A DNA stretch of 64,000 nt, from NCBI RefSeq assembly GCF_019679455.1, contig NZ_JAIEZQ010000001.1, forward strand, positions 1,612,001 to 1,676,000, written 5' to 3'. The stretch's first letter is position 1. Each line of letters opens with the position of its first letter. Below, in pieces: positions 37,382 to 46,431 of this stretch. The DNA is from Nocardioides jiangsuensis. Its GTDB lineage: Bacteria; Actinomycetota; Actinomycetes; Propionibacteriales; Nocardioidaceae. The translations under genes and the position numbers were made by a program. Under the pieces are notes generated by a model that ran no database searches, was not told where the DNA came from, and saw only the letters and a list, made by a program, of their open reading frames with translations.

Positions 37382-37789
37382 ATGGCTGTCGACCCCTCCC
37401 TGGCGGGCCGGACGTTCCCGCCGACCGAGCCCTACGAGGTCTCCCGCGAGAAGATCCTCGAGTTCGCCCGTGCCACCGGATCCGTATACGACGGCGAGGC
37501 GGCACCCGCCACGTTCCCGATCGTCGTGGCCTTCTCCGCGATGACCGCGCTGATGGAGGACCCCGACGTGGGGATCTCCCTGCACCGGGTCGTGCACGGC
37601 GAGCAGCGGTTCACCTACACGCGGCCCGTGGTGGCCGGCGACCGGCTCTCCGCGACGCTGACCGTCGACTCGCTGCGCCAGATCGGCGGCGCCGACATCA
37701 TCGGCACCCGCAGCGAGCTCACCGACGCCGACGGCACCCACGTCTGCACGGCGTTCGCGACCCTGGTCCACCGCGGGGAGGACGCATGA
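37382..37789 (+). CDS. MaoC N-terminal-type dehydratase (HadA-like)
   Basis: A 135-residue hotdog protein with the FAS1-type MaoC N-terminal pattern: FPPTEPYEVSREKILEFARA at the start and HGEQRFTYTRPVVAGDRLSA in the middle. It lacks the catalytic Asp/His and normally pairs with a catalytic partner, here the next gene (4-bp ATGA overlap). In Mycobacterium the same position holds hadA of the mycolic acid dehydratase. This organism shows no mycolate genes, so its substrate is probably a different hydroxyacyl thioester. Confidence 0.88.
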   Translation: MAVDPSLAGRTFPPTEPYEVSREKILEFARATGSVYDGEAAPATFPIVVAFSAMTALMEDPDVGISLHRVVHGEQRFTYTRPVVAGDRLSATLTVDSLRQIGGADIIGTRSELTDADGTHVCTAFATLVHRGEDA

Positions 37790-38193
37790 CCACCACCTTC
37801 GAGGCGGGCCAGGCCCTGCCCACCCAGACCTTCCGGGTGACCCGCGCCGACCTCGTCCGGTACGCCGGCGCGAGCGGCGACTTCAACCCGATCCACTGGT
37901 CCGACCGGGTCGCCGGCTCCGTCGGTCTGCCCGGCGTGATCGCCCACGGGATGTTCACCATGGCGCTCGCCGCCCGGGCCCTCGACAGCTGGGCCGGCGG
38001 CACCGGACGCGTCCGCGAGCTCGGCTGCAAGTTCACCAAGCCGGTCGTCGTGCCCGACGACGACGAGGGCGTGACGGTCACCGTCGACGGCACCGTCAAG
38101 GCCGTCACCGACGAGGGCGTGCAGGTCGCGCTCGAGGTGACCTGCGGCGGCGAGAAGGTGCTCGGCCAGCCCAAGGCGGTGCTGCGTGGCTGA
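37786..38193 (+). CDS. MaoC family dehydratase (HadB-like, catalytic)
   Basis: A 135-residue R-specific enoyl hydratase/dehydratase subunit. The hydratase 2 motif YAGASGDFNPIHWSD holds the catalytic Asp and His; GVIAHGMFTMALAARAL follows. Starts in a 4-bp overlap with the HadA-like gene and overlaps murB by 8 bp. The two hotdog subunits probably form a heterodimer acting on 3-hydroxyacyl thioesters. Confidence 0.92.
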   Translation: MTTTFEAGQALPTQTFRVTRADLVRYAGASGDFNPIHWSDRVAGSVGLPGVIAHGMFTMALAARALDSWAGGTGRVRELGCKFTKPVVVPDDDEGVTVTVDGTVKAVTDEGVQVALEVTCGGEKVLGQPKAVLRG

Positions 38194-39220
38194 GCGCCTC
38201 GCGGACCACACCACGCTGCGCCTCGGCGGTCCCGCCGGCACCTTCGCCGACGCCACCACCGAGCGGGAGCTCGTCGACCTGGTCTCGCGCGCGGACGCCG
38301 CGGGGGAGCGGGTGCTCCTCGTCGCCGGTGGCAGCAACCTCGTCGTGGGTGACGACGGCTTCCCGGGCCTCGTGGTCCGGGTGGCCACCCGCGGCGTCGA
38401 GCTCGACCAGGACACCTGCGGCGGCGCCGTGGTGACGGTGGCGGCCGGCGAGAGCTGGGACGCGTTCGTCGCGCACGCCGTACGCCAGGGCTGGGTCGGC
38501 GTCGAGGCGCTCTCCGGGATCCCCGGCAGCGTCGGCGCCACCCCGATCCAGAACGTCGGCGCCTACGGCCAGGAGGTCTCCGAGACGATCGCCTCGGTGC
38601 GCTGCTGGGACCGGCGCGACAACGCGCTGCGGACCATCGCCGCGGCCGACTGCGGCTTCGGCTACCGGACCAGCCGGTTCAAGCAGGACCCCGAGCGGTA
38701 CGTCGTCCTCACCGTCACCTTCCAGCTCCGGCTCGGCGACCTCGGGGCGCCGGTGAAGTACGCCGAGCTCGCCCGCACGCTCGGCGTCGAACCCGGGCAA
38801 CGCGCCCCGATGACCCAGGTGCGGGAGACCGTGCTGGGGCTGCGGCGCGGCAAGGGCATGGTGCTCGACGCCGACGACCACGACACCTGGAGCGCCGGCT
38901 CGTTCTTCACCAACCCGTTCCTCACCGAGGAGCAGTCCGCGCGGCTGCCCGCCGACGCGCCGCGCTGGCCCCAGCCGGACGGGTCGGTGAAGACCAGCGC
39001 CGCCTGGCTGATCGAGCACGCCGGCTTCTCCAAGGGCTACGGCAACGGGCGGGTCGGCCTGTCCACGAAGCACACCCTCGCCCTGACCAACCGGGGCGCG
39101 GCGAGCACCGCCGACCTGGTCGCGCTGGCGCAGGAGATCCGGCACGGCGTGCACGACCGCTTCGGTGTCTGGCTCGTCAACGAGCCCGTGTTCGTGGAGT
39201 GCGAGCTGGTGGCCGGCTGA
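38186..39220 (+). CDS. murB: UDP-N-acetylmuramate dehydrogenase (MurB)
   Basis: A 344-residue FAD enzyme reducing UDP-GlcNAc-enolpyruvate to UDP-MurNAc in peptidoglycan synthesis. The start DHTTLRLGGPA, the FAD motif VAGGSNLVVGDDGF, GIPGSVGATPIQNVGAYGQE, the catalytic Tyr/Arg region GYRTSRFK and the proton-donor Ser in AGSFFTNPF (type I MurB) are all present. It starts at GTG inside the HadB-like gene. Confidence 0.97.
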   Translation: MAERLADHTTLRLGGPAGTFADATTERELVDLVSRADAAGERVLLVAGGSNLVVGDDGFPGLVVRVATRGVELDQDTCGGAVVTVAAGESWDAFVAHAVRQGWVGVEALSGIPGSVGATPIQNVGAYGQEVSETIASVRCWDRRDNALRTIAAADCGFGYRTSRFKQDPERYVVLTVTFQLRLGDLGAPVKYAELARTLGVEPGQRAPMTQVRETVLGLRRGKGMVLDADDHDTWSAGSFFTNPFLTEEQSARLPADAPRWPQPDGSVKTSAAWLIEHAGFSKGYGNGRVGLSTKHTLALTNRGAASTADLVALAQEIRHGVHDRFGVWLVNEPVFVECELVAG

Positions 39221-39241
39221 GCCGTGCGCCGGCTGTCCCGG

Positions 39242-39754
39242 TCAGTTGTAGCTCGACCACGTACCGAGGCCGATGATGCCGAACATGAAGATGAAGAAGA
39301 GGATCCCGAGCGCGAGCAGCACCGTGCCGACGATCCCGAGGATGTAGCCGGCCTGCACCGCGCCCCGCCCGCCGAGCTGGCCGTGTGAGGCGTCGATCTC
39401 GTCGAGGGCGCGCTTGCCCATCGACCACGCGAACGGCGCGATCAGCTGGCACACCACGATGCCGAGGATGCCGAGCACGAGGATGGTCGTGGAGCGCGGG
39501 TGGTCCGGGGCGTACTGCACCGACGGCTGCGACGGGTAGCCCTGCCCGTAGGGCGGCTGCTGGCCCTGCTGCTCCCAGTAGCCCGGCTGGGCACCGTACT
39601 GGCCGTACTGCCCGCTCGTGTCGCCGTACTGGCTGCCGTACGGCTGCCCCGGCTGGTCCTCGCCGGGGCGCTCGCCCTGCGAGGCGTCGCCGTACGGGTC
39701 CTGCGGGTCCTGCGGGTTCTGCGGGTTCTGGTCGTCCCCCGGTGTGTTCGTCAT
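39242..39754 (-). CDS. DUF4190-type membrane protein with Pro/Gln/Tyr-rich N-terminus
   Basis: A 170-residue protein. The first ~88 residues are low complexity, rich in Gly, Gln, Pro and Tyr with repeats such as GQYGQYG. Two membrane helices follow: STTILVLGILGIVVCQLIA and YILGIVGTVLLALGILFFIF, with the conserved intervening segment SMGKRALDEID. This layout is common in actinobacterial envelope proteins of unknown role. The ATG lies 5 bp after the adenosine deaminase stop, so they are co-transcribed. Confidence 0.85.
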   Translation of the reverse strand: MTNTPGDDQNPQNPQDPQDPYGDASQGERPGEDQPGQPYGSQYGDTSGQYGQYGAQPGYWEQQGQQPPYGQGYPSQPSVQYAPDHPRSTTILVLGILGIVVCQLIAPFAWSMGKRALDEIDASHGQLGGRGAVQAGYILGIVGTVLLALGILFFIFMFGIIGLGTWSSYN

Positions 39755-39759
39755 GCGGC

Positions 39760-40788
39760 CTAGTCTGCCAACCAGGCCTTGACCTCGCCGAGCATTGACG
39801 ACTTCGTGTCCTCCGGGGCGCGGGAGGCGCGGATCGACATCGCCGCGAGCTCCGCGAGCTGCTCGTCGTCGAGGTCGTGCGCAGCCCGCATGGTGGCGTA
39901 CTGCCCGGCGAGCCGGGAGCCGAACAGGAGCGGGTCGTCCGCGCCGAGCGCGACCGTCGCGCCGGCTTCGAGCAGGGTCGGCAGCGGCACCGAGGTCAGG
40001 TCGGAGTAGACGCCGAGCGCCACGTTCGACACCGGGCAGACCTCGAGGGCGACCTCCTCGCGCGCGACGCGCTCGAGCAGCGCGGGGTCCTCCGCGACGC
40101 GCACGCCGTGCCCGAGGCGGTCGGCGTGCAGGTCGTCGAGGCAGGTCCGCACGCTCGCCGGCCCGAGCAGCTCGCCGCCGTGCGGGGCCAGCATCAGCCC
40201 GGCCCGCTCGGCGATCTTGAACGCGGCCGCGAACTCCGTGGTCGCCCCGCGGCGCTCGTCGTTGCTCAGGCCGAAGCCCACCACGCCGCGGCCGGCGTAC
40301 TGCGCCGCGAGCCGGGCCAGCGTCCGGGCGTCCATCGGGTGCCGGGTGCGGTTGGCAGCGATCACCACCGCGATCCCCAGGCCGGTACGGCGGGAGGCGT
40401 CGCGGACGGCGTCGAGCACCAGGTCGGTGAACGCGGTGATCCCGCCGAACCGGGCGGCGTACCCCGACGGGTCCACCTGGATCTCCAGCCAGTGCGAGCC
40501 GTCCGCCACGTCGTCCTCGGCGGTCTCGCGCACCAGCCGGCGTACGTCGTCCTCGGTGCGCAGGACGGACCGCGCGACGTCGTACAGCCGCTGGAACCGG
40601 AACCAGCCCTTCTCGTCGGCTGCCGACAGCCGCGGCGGCCAGTCCTCGACCAGGGCGTCGGGCAGCACGATGCCGTCGCGCTCGGCGAGCTCGAGCAGCG
40701 TCGTGTGGCGCATCGACCCGGTGAAGTGCAGGTGGAGGTGCGCCTTGGGCAGGGCCGTGAGCGAGCGCGGCTCGGGGTGCTGGGTCAT
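39760..40788 (-). CDS. add: adenosine deaminase
   Basis: A 342-residue zinc amidohydrolase converting adenosine to inosine in purine salvage. Metal ligands HLHLHFTGS near residue 17 and the Glu/His set APHGGE, RLGHGVRV and GADDPLLFG are visible; CPVSN is a further signature. It begins 15 bp after the aminotransferase stop. Related adenine deaminase-like members exist, so the exact base or nucleoside is likely but not certain. Confidence 0.92.
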   Translation of the reverse strand: MTQHPEPRSLTALPKAHLHLHFTGSMRHTTLLELAERDGIVLPDALVEDWPPRLSAADEKGWFRFQRLYDVARSVLRTEDDVRRLVRETAEDDVADGSHWLEIQVDPSGYAARFGGITAFTDLVLDAVRDASRRTGLGIAVVIAANRTRHPMDARTLARLAAQYAGRGVVGFGLSNDERRGATTEFAAAFKIAERAGLMLAPHGGELLGPASVRTCLDDLHADRLGHGVRVAEDPALLERVAREEVALEVCPVSNVALGVYSDLTSVPLPTLLEAGATVALGADDPLLFGSRLAGQYATMRAAHDLDDEQLAELAAMSIRASRAPEDTKSSMLGEVKAWLAD

Positions 40789-40803
40789 CGCCGGGGCGAC
40801 GTC

Positions 40804-42030
40804 TCAGGCGAAGAGCTTCTGGACCCGGGTGATGCCCTCGACCAGGTCGTCGTCGCCGAGCGCGTAGGAGAACCGGAGGTAGCCGGGGGAGCCGAACGCC
40901 TCGCCGGGGACCGCGGCCACCTCGACCTTGTCGAGGATCAGCTCGGCGAGCTCCGCGGAGGTCTGCGGGGTGACCCCGTCGACGGTGCGGCCGAGGAGGC
41001 CCTTGACCGAGGGGTAGGCGTAGAACGCGCCCTTCGGCTCGGGGCAGAACACCCCGTCGATCTCGTTGAGCATCGCCACGATCGTGCGCCGGCGGCGGTC
41101 GAAGGCCTTCTTCATCTCCTCCACCGCGGACAGGTCGCCGGAGACCGCGGCGATCGCGGCCCGCTGGGCGACGTTGGAGACGTTGGAGGTGGCGTGCGAC
41201 TGCAGGTTTGTGGCCGCCTTGACGACGTCCCGGGGGCCGATCACCCAGCCGATCCGCCAGCCGGTCATCGCGTAGGTCTTCGCGACCCCGTTCACCACGA
41301 CGCAGCGGTCGGCGATCTCGGGGACCGCCACCGGCAGCGAGGCGGTCTCGAGCCCGTCGTACACCAGGTGCTCGTAGATCTCGTCGGTCATCACCCACAG
41401 CCCGTGCTCGAGGGCCCAGCGGCCGATCGCCTCGACCTCGTCGCGGCTGTACACCGCGCCGGTGGGGTTGGAGGGCGAGTTGAACAGCAGCACCTTGGTC
41501 CGGTCGGTGCGCGCCGCCTCGAGCTGCTCGGGGGTGACCTTGTAGTCCTGGGTCTCGTCGGCGAGCACCTCGACCGGGACCCCGCCGGCGAGCCGGATCG
41601 ACTCGGGGTAGGTGGTCCAGTACGGCGCCGGCACGATCACCTCGTCGCCCGGGTCGAGCATGGTCGCGAACGCCTCGTAGATGGCCTGCTTGCCGCCGTT
41701 GGTGACGAGCACCTGCGCGGCCTCGACCTCGTAGCCGGAGTCGCGACGCGTCTTCTCCACGATCGCCTGCTTCAGCTCGGGGAGGCCGCCCGCCGGGGTG
41801 TAGCGGTGGTTGCGGGGGTCGCGGCAGGCCTCGACGGCCGCCTCGACGATGTAGTCGGGGGTGGGGAAGTCCGGCTCGCCAGCCCCGAACCCGATGACCG
41901 GGCGTCCGGCGGCCTTGAGCGCCTTCGCCTTCGCGTCGACCGCGAGGGTGGCGGACTCGGCGATGCCACCGATCCGTGCGGACACGCGACGGTCGGTGCT
42001 GGACGCGGGGCTGATCGAGGTTTCGGTCAT
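40804..42030 (-). CDS. pyridoxal phosphate-dependent aspartate-type aminotransferase
   Basis: A 408-residue class I aminotransferase. [11 protein letters not shown] near residue 50, [27 protein letters not shown], the PLP lysine in [18 protein letters not shown], and the substrate-carboxylate Arg in YLRFSYA are all intact. Catalyses transamination of aspartate with 2-oxoglutarate, possibly also aromatic or prephenate substrates. ATG 42030 chosen over an upstream in-frame GTG. First gene of aminotransferase-add-DUF4190, divergent from tRNA-Trp. Confidence 0.93.
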   Translation of the reverse strand: MTETSISPASSTDRRVSARIGGIAESATLAVDAKAKALKAAGRPVIGFGAGEPDFPTPDYIVEAAVEACRDPRNHRYTPAGGLPELKQAIVEKTRRDSGYEVEAAQVLVTNGGKQAIYEAFATMLDPGDEVIVPAPYWTTYPESIRLAGGVPVEVLADETQDYKVTPEQLEAARTDRTKVLLFNSPSNPTGAVYSRDEVEAIGRWALEHGLWVMTDEIYEHLVYDGLETASLPVAVPEIADRCVVVNGVAKTYAMTGWRIGWVIGPRDVVKAATNLQSHATSNVSNVAQRAAIAAVSGDLSAVEEMKKAFDRRRRTIVAMLNEIDGVFCPEPKGAFYAYPSVKGLLGRTVDGVTPQTSAELAELILDKVEVAAVPGEAFGSPGYLRFSYALGDDDLVEGITRVQKLFA

Positions 42031-42126
42031 GGGGTTATCGTTCCACTGACAGCACCTGAGCGGCACCCGGGTCCGCACCGTGGCCCGGACACCACGCGAG
42101 GAGTACGGCGGGGGATCCGGCCTCGG

Positions 42127-42157
42127 TTCGACTTAGGCTCGGTGTTCCCCGTAGAAT
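42127..42157 (+). promoter_or_regulatory. predicted promoter for tRNA-Trp/secE/nusG
   Basis: TAGAAT (42152-42157) is a near-consensus -10. TTCGAC at 42127-42132 is the best -35, with a 19-bp spacer (TCGACT gives 18). It lies about 110 bp before tRNA-Trp. Confidence 0.45.
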
Positions 42158-42268
42158 CCTCGTCTTGGTGGTTCTCACCCTTGGTTGTCATGCCCGCAAT
42201 CTCGCAGCGCAGGCCGCACCTGCGCCTCGGGGTCGCGTCGTACGGCGCTCGGGGCGAGCGGCCTCCGA

Positions 42269-42341
42269 AGGGCACTAGCTCAACTGGCAGAGCATCGGTC
42301 TCCAAAACCGAAGGTTGGGGGTTCAAGTCCCTCGTGCCCTG
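42269..42341 (+). tRNA. tRNA-Trp (anticodon CCA)
   Basis: A 73-nt cloverleaf: acceptor AGGGCAC/GTGCCCT, D-stem GCTC/GAGC, anticodon stem TCGGT/ACCGA with loop CTCCAAA (CCA), T-loop TTCAAGT. The 3' CCA is not encoded. The position immediately before secE is conserved in actinobacteria. Confidence 0.96.
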
Positions 42342-42415
42342 CAAGACCCTCCCGGGGACCAGCCCCGGGCAGGCGTACCACGCCAGCCGGCGACGCACAG
42401 GAAAGGTGGAGGACA

Positions 42416-42640
42416 GTGTCGGAGAGCCGCTCCGTTTCTTCGTCGAGTGACAAGCGCACCAGTCCTGTCACCTTCTACCGCCAGGTCGTCGCCGAGCTGC
42501 GCAAGGTCGTGTGGCCGACCCAGCAGCAGCTGATCACGTACTTCCTCGTGGTCCTGGTGTTCGTGCTCGTGGTCATGACGATCGTGTCGTTGCTCGACCT
42601 GGCCTTCGGTAAGGCCGTCTTCGCCGTCTTCGGCGAGTGA
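42416..42640 (+). CDS. secE: preprotein translocase subunit SecE
   Basis: A 74-residue single-span SecE. The family motif VVAELRKVVWPTQQQL precedes the membrane helix FLVVLVFVLVVMTIVSLL. It stabilises SecY in the protein-export channel. GTG start with GGTGGAGGA upstream. Followed by nusG after 57 bp. Confidence 0.96.
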   Translation: MSESRSVSSSSDKRTSPVTFYRQVVAELRKVVWPTQQQLITYFLVVLVFVLVVMTIVSLLDLAFGKAVFAVFGE

Positions 42641-42697
42641 CCTCGGGCATCCGGTGCACTCCCGCACAGCATCAACAGTGAAGGTGATTGGTTAACC

Positions 42698-43615
42698 GTG
42701 TCGCAGTCGTACGACGAACAGCCCGAAGGCACGCCCGAGGGCAGTGACGCTGCCGAGGCTCCCGTCGAGCCTGCGGTCGACCCGGCCGTCGCCTCGCTGG
42801 AGGAGACCTCGTTCGAGGACGCCGTCGCCGCCGAGGAGGCCGACGCGGCCGACCTGGCCGACACCGCCGACGTGGAGGACGGCCTCCCCGAGGTCGACGC
42901 CGCGCTGGCCGCCACCGACGAGCCCGCCGCCGGCGGTTCGGACGCCGAACCCGCCGAGGCAGGCGAGGTCGAGGCCGTCGTCGAGGGCGAGGCCGCTGCC
43001 GAGGACCCGCTCGAGGAGTTCCGCCGCACCCTGTGGTCCAAGCCGGGCGACTGGTTCGTGATCCACACCTACTCCGGTATGGAGAACCGGGTGAAGGCCA
43101 ACCTCGAGAACCGGATCACCTCCCTCAACATGGAGGACTACATCCACGAGGTGATCGTCCCGACCGAGGAGGTCGCGGAGATCAAGAACGGTCAGCGCAA
43201 GCTGGTCCGTCGTACGGTCCTCCCCGGCTACGTCCTGGTCCGCATGGACCTGACCGACGAGTCCTGGTCCGCGGTCCGGCACACCCCGTCCGTGACCGGC
43301 TTCGTCGGGCACAGCCACCAGCCGGTGCCGCTGAGCCTCACCGAGGTCGAGAACATGCTCGCCCCGGCCGTCGTGGCCGAGGTCGAGGCGTCGACGCCCG
43401 AGCAGGCCGGCGCCCCCGCGGCCGCGAAGAAGAAGGTCGAGGTCGCCGACTTCGACGTCCAGGACTCGGTCATGGTCGTCGACGGCCCGTTCGCCACGCT
43501 GCACGCGACGATCACCGAGATCAACGCGGACACCCAGAGGGTCAAGGCCCTCGTCGAGATCTTCGGCCGGGAGACCCCGGTCGAGCTGAGCTTCAGCCAG
43601 ATCCAGAAGGTCTGA
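42698..43615 (+). CDS. nusG: transcription termination/antitermination protein NusG
   Basis: A 305-residue NusG; E. coli NusG has 181. The first ~108 residues are a strongly acidic Ala/Glu/Asp-rich extension, as in other actinobacteria. The NGN domain starts at [19 protein letters not shown] and includes [14 protein letters not shown]-terminal KOW domain has [18 protein letters not shown] and [10 protein letters not shown]. It links RNA polymerase with Rho or ribosomal S10. Start GTG. Confidence 0.96.
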   Translation: MSQSYDEQPEGTPEGSDAAEAPVEPAVDPAVASLEETSFEDAVAAEEADAADLADTADVEDGLPEVDAALAATDEPAAGGSDAEPAEAGEVEAVVEGEAAAEDPLEEFRRTLWSKPGDWFVIHTYSGMENRVKANLENRITSLNMEDYIHEVIVPTEEVAEIKNGQRKLVRRTVLPGYVLVRMDLTDESWSAVRHTPSVTGFVGHSHQPVPLSLTEVENMLAPAVVAEVEASTPEQAGAPAAAKKKVEVADFDVQDSVMVVDGPFATLHATITEINADTQRVKALVEIFGRETPVELSFSQIQKV

Positions 43616-43674
43616 CCTTTCCGACCTGAGCTGCCGCTCGAGAACCGCTACATCACGTAAGGACCCAAGGAAAC

Positions 43675-44103
43675 ATGCCTCCCAAGAAGAAGATCGCTGC
43701 GCTGGTCAAGGTGCAGCTGCAGGCCGGGGCGGCAACTCCTGCACCTCCGGTGGGTACCGCTCTCGGTCCCCACGGTGTGAACATCATGGAGTTCTGCAAG
43801 GCCTACAACGCCGCCACCGAGTCGATGCGCGGCAACGTCATCCCCGTCGAGATCACCATCTTCGAGGACCGCTCGTTCACCTTCATCACGAAGACGCCCC
43901 CGGCGGCTGAGCTGATCAAGAAGGCGGCGGGTCTCCAGAAGGGCTCCGGCGTCCCGCACAAGGAGAAGGTCGGCAAGCTGACCAAGGACCAGGTGCGCGA
44001 GATCGCGACGACGAAGCTCCCCGACCTCAACGCCAACGACATCGACGCGGCGATGAAGATCGTCGAGGGCACCGCCCGTTCGATGGGGATCACCACCGAC
44101 TGA
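43675..44103 (+). CDS. rplK: 50S ribosomal protein L11
   Basis: A 142-residue L11 of normal length: [20 protein letters not shown] at the N-terminal domain, [17 protein letters not shown] in the linker and the rRNA-binding C-terminal half ending [17 protein letters not shown] lies just before the ATG. Cotranscribed with rplA. Confidence 0.98.
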   Translation: MPPKKKIAALVKVQLQAGAATPAPPVGTALGPHGVNIMEFCKAYNAATESMRGNVIPVEITIFEDRSFTFITKTPPAAELIKKAAGLQKGSGVPHKEKVGKLTKDQVREIATTKLPDLNANDIDAAMKIVEGTARSMGITTD

Positions 44104-44204
44104 CGTCGGTCGTATCCAACAGCACCACAGAAACCGTGGCAGGGCCGCTGACGCGCCCCAACGACCACACCTGGTACCTACCGACAGAAAGAGGGAAACC
44201 AGTC

Positions 44205-44918
44205 ATGCAGCGCAGCAAGACGTACCGCGCCGCGTCGGAGACTTTCGACAAGGACGAGCTGTACAGCCCCCTCGCGGCCATCAAGATCGCGAAGACCGGC
44301 AGCAAGAAGAAGTTCGACGAGACCGTCGACGTAGCGATGCGCCTCGGCGTTGACCCGCGCAAGGCGGACCAGATGGTCCGCGGCACGGTCAACCTCCCGC
44401 ACGGCACCGGCAAGACCGCACGGGTCCTGGTCTTCGCCAACGCCGAGAAGGCCGAGGCCGCTCGCGAGGCAGGCGCCGACGTCGTCGGTGGCGACGAGCT
44501 CATCGAGAAGGTCAACGGCGGATGGCTCGACTTCGACGCCGTCGTCGCGACGCCGGACATGATGGGCAAGGTCGGCCGCCTCGGTCGCGTCCTCGGTCCC
44601 CGTGGCCTCATGCCGAACCCGAAGACCGGCACCGTGACGCCGGACGTGGCCAAGGCCGTGTCCGACATCAAGGGCGGCAAGATCGAGTTCCGCGTCGACC
44701 GGCACGCGAACCTGCACTTCATCATCGGCAAGACGTCGTTCTCCGAGGCCCAGCTGGCCGAGAACTACGCCGCCGCTCTGGAGGAGGTGCTTCGTCTGAA
44801 GCCGTCGAGCTCCAAGGGCCGCTACCTCAAGAAGGTCACCGTCTCCACGACGATGGGCCCCGGCGTCCAGGTCGACCCGAACCGTACGCGCAACGTCGCC
44901 TCCGACGACGAGGCCTGA
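44205..44918 (+). CDS. rplA: 50S ribosomal protein L1
   Basis: A 237-residue L1. Conserved [36 protein letters not shown] and [12 protein letters not shown] are present. The protein binds 23S rRNA and usually represses its own operon by binding the rplK leader. ATG 44205 follows GAGGGAAA. It is the last gene before a strong terminator. Confidence 0.98.
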   Translation: MQRSKTYRAASETFDKDELYSPLAAIKIAKTGSKKKFDETVDVAMRLGVDPRKADQMVRGTVNLPHGTGKTARVLVFANAEKAEAAREAGADVVGGDELIEKVNGGWLDFDAVVATPDMMGKVGRLGRVLGPRGLMPNPKTGTVTPDVAKAVSDIKGGKIEFRVDRHANLHFIIGKTSFSEAQLAENYAAALEEVLRLKPSSSKGRYLKKVTVSTTMGPGVQVDPNRTRNVASDDEA

Positions 44919-44947
44919 GCAGCACAGCCGAGCGACGAGCCTGACGT

Positions 44948-44985
44948 ACAGGGCCGGTCATCCCGCGAGGGGTGACCGGCCCTGT
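44948..44985 (+). terminator. terminator after rplK-rplA (17-bp stem, GCGA loop)
   Basis: Arms 44948-44964 and 44969-44985 form 17 pairs, one of them T-G, closed by GCGA, a GNRA tetraloop. It starts 29 bp after the rplA stop and also faces the end of the opposing DnaB-like gene. Confidence 0.8.
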
Positions 44986-45035
44986 CGCATGTCGGGTGGC
45001 CGCGACACCTGCCGGGCAGGATGCGCCGGGCCGGG

Positions 45036-46037
45036 TTACTCGACGAAGACGCGCTCGTCGACGAGCTGTTCCTTGACGCCCTGGCCCTCGGCGTCGAACC
45101 GGCCCTGGTCGAACCGCTTCTGGAACTCGAGGTCGACGCCGTCCTTGCCGTTGCGGTTCTTCTCGATGCTGAGCACCGCCCACTGCTTGAAGCGCTCGGC
45201 GTTGCCGATGTCGTAGACGAGGTGGTGCCGGGCGACCACGTCGAACTTGTTGTTCAGGATCAGCACGGTGTCGGCCTCGTAGGCGAGGGCCGAGGAGCCG
45301 CGCAGGTTGTTCACGCGCAGGCGCTTGCCGGTGGTGAGCCCCTCCTTGTCGGCGGCCACGATCGCCAGGACCGGGATGTCGGTGTCGAGCGCGAGGTCCT
45401 TGAGCCCCTCCACGACCACGGTGACCCGGTCGTCATCCGCCGCGGGCGCGTTGGGCACCTTGACCTTCTGCAGGTAGTCGACCACGACGAGCGGCAGCCG
45501 GCCGGTCTCGTGCTTGACCTCCTCCACGGCCTCCCGGATCACGTCGAGGGTCGTCGAGCTCCCCGTGGAGCGGTGCAGGATCACCCGGTCGGCGTACCCG
45601 GCGACCGTCTCCAGCGCCTTCGTGCCGCCGTCGGTGTCGGCGAGGCGCTCGGCGATCGTGCCCGTGCGCCCGTCCGCGGCCTCGAACGACGCGCGCACCC
45701 GGCTCAGGCTCGGGGCCTCGGTGTCGTTGAGGATCCCCGCCTCCATCGCGACCAGCCGGATCAGCAGCGTCTGCGGGTCGTGCTCGAAGGAGAAGAACAG
45801 GACCGAGCGCCCGGACAGGGCGACGTTGCGGGCCACCTGGAGTGCCAGGGTGGTCTTGCCGAGGCCCTGCGGTCCCGCGAGCAGGATCAGGTCACCGGAG
45901 CGGAAGCCGCCGCCGAGGTGGCGGTCGAGGGCGCCGAACTCGGTCGGCCAGACCCGGGCGGCGGCGTGCGAGCCGGCGCGCAGGCGGCCGTCGGCCTGCT
46001 CGAGGACGCCGGTGAGGGACTGAAGCGAAAGGTCCAT
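45036..46037 (-). CDS. free-standing DnaB-like RecA-fold ATPase
   Basis: A 333-residue protein corresponding to the C-terminal helicase domain of DnaB without the N-terminal primase-binding domain. It opens with about 30 residues before FGALDRHLGGGFRSGDL, Walker A GPQGLGKTT (55-63), FFSFEHDPQTLLIRL, Walker B LVVVDYLQKV, and a late motif NNLRGSSALAYEADTVLIL. The C-terminal charged segment EKNRNGKDGVDLEFQK fits the hexamer interface. It could be a DNA/RNA-acting or KaiC-like ATPase. ATG 46037 preferred; an upstream GTG at 46094 exists. It is divergent from rplJ. Confidence 0.85.
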   Translation of the reverse strand: MDLSLQSLTGVLEQADGRLRAGSHAAARVWPTEFGALDRHLGGGFRSGDLILLAGPQGLGKTTLALQVARNVALSGRSVLFFSFEHDPQTLLIRLVAMEAGILNDTEAPSLSRVRASFEAADGRTGTIAERLADTDGGTKALETVAGYADRVILHRSTGSSTTLDVIREAVEEVKHETGRLPLVVVDYLQKVKVPNAPAADDDRVTVVVEGLKDLALDTDIPVLAIVAADKEGLTTGKRLRVNNLRGSSALAYEADTVLILNNKFDVVARHHLVYDIGNAERFKQWAVLSIEKNRNGKDGVDLEFQKRFDQGRFDAEGQGVKEQLVDERVFVE

Positions 46038-46137
46038 CTGTTCATGGAAGCACCGGCTCCGGGCTGCTGTGGGGCCTTTGCCGGAATCCGTCACCCGGGG
46101 GAGTGGCCCACGGGGCCCCGGGAGCGCTGGCCCCGAT

Positions 46138-46167
46138 TTGGAGGACGACGCCGGTGTCCCCTAGAGT
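46138..46167 (+). promoter_or_regulatory. predicted promoter of rplJ-rplL
   Basis: TTGGAG (46138-46143), 18-bp spacer, TAGAGT (46162-46167). The predicted start near 46174 gives a leader of about 260 nt ahead of rplJ, matching the L10 leader arrangement. Confidence 0.55.
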
Positions 46168-46173
46168 TCTCGC

Positions 46174-46335
46174 TGAAACCAGAGACCGCCGGTCGTCGGC
46201 GTGCCCTGACCCTTCCGGGTCGAGGTGCCCGACTGAAGGTCCCGCGAAGCGGGCGGCCTGCGCAGGTGACACCGAGTGACTTCCGACCCGAGCGGTCGAC
46301 GTACGCCCTGTGCCTCCTGTGCCAGGGCGTTTTTT
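46174..46335 (+). ncRNA. L10 ribosomal protein leader (rplJ 5' UTR)
   Basis: A structured leader upstream of rplJ containing CCAGAGACCGCCGGTCGT and CTGAAGGTCCCGCGAAGCG, segments seen in actinobacterial L10 leaders. L10 (with L12) binds such leaders to repress its own operon. Here the leader ends in an intrinsic terminator with a U-tract, so control is probably by transcription attenuation. Boundaries are approximate. The rest of the 46038-46431 gap shows no gene. Confidence 0.7.
46303..46335 (+). terminator. attenuator hairpin with T6 tract in the L10 leader
   Basis: ACGCCCTG (46303-46310) pairs with CAGGGCGT (46323-46330), then T residues at 46330-46335. This is the only terminator in the window with a real U-tract. 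It lies 97 bp before rplJ, so reading through it is required for rplJ-rplL expression. Confidence 0.75.
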
Positions 46336-46431
46336 CTTCCCGGTCCACGACGCGGCCTCCGGACACGTTCGCAACAAGTGTCGATGAACGGCCGTGATCC
46401 CCACGGCGTTCGTGTACGCGGAAGGAGACCC

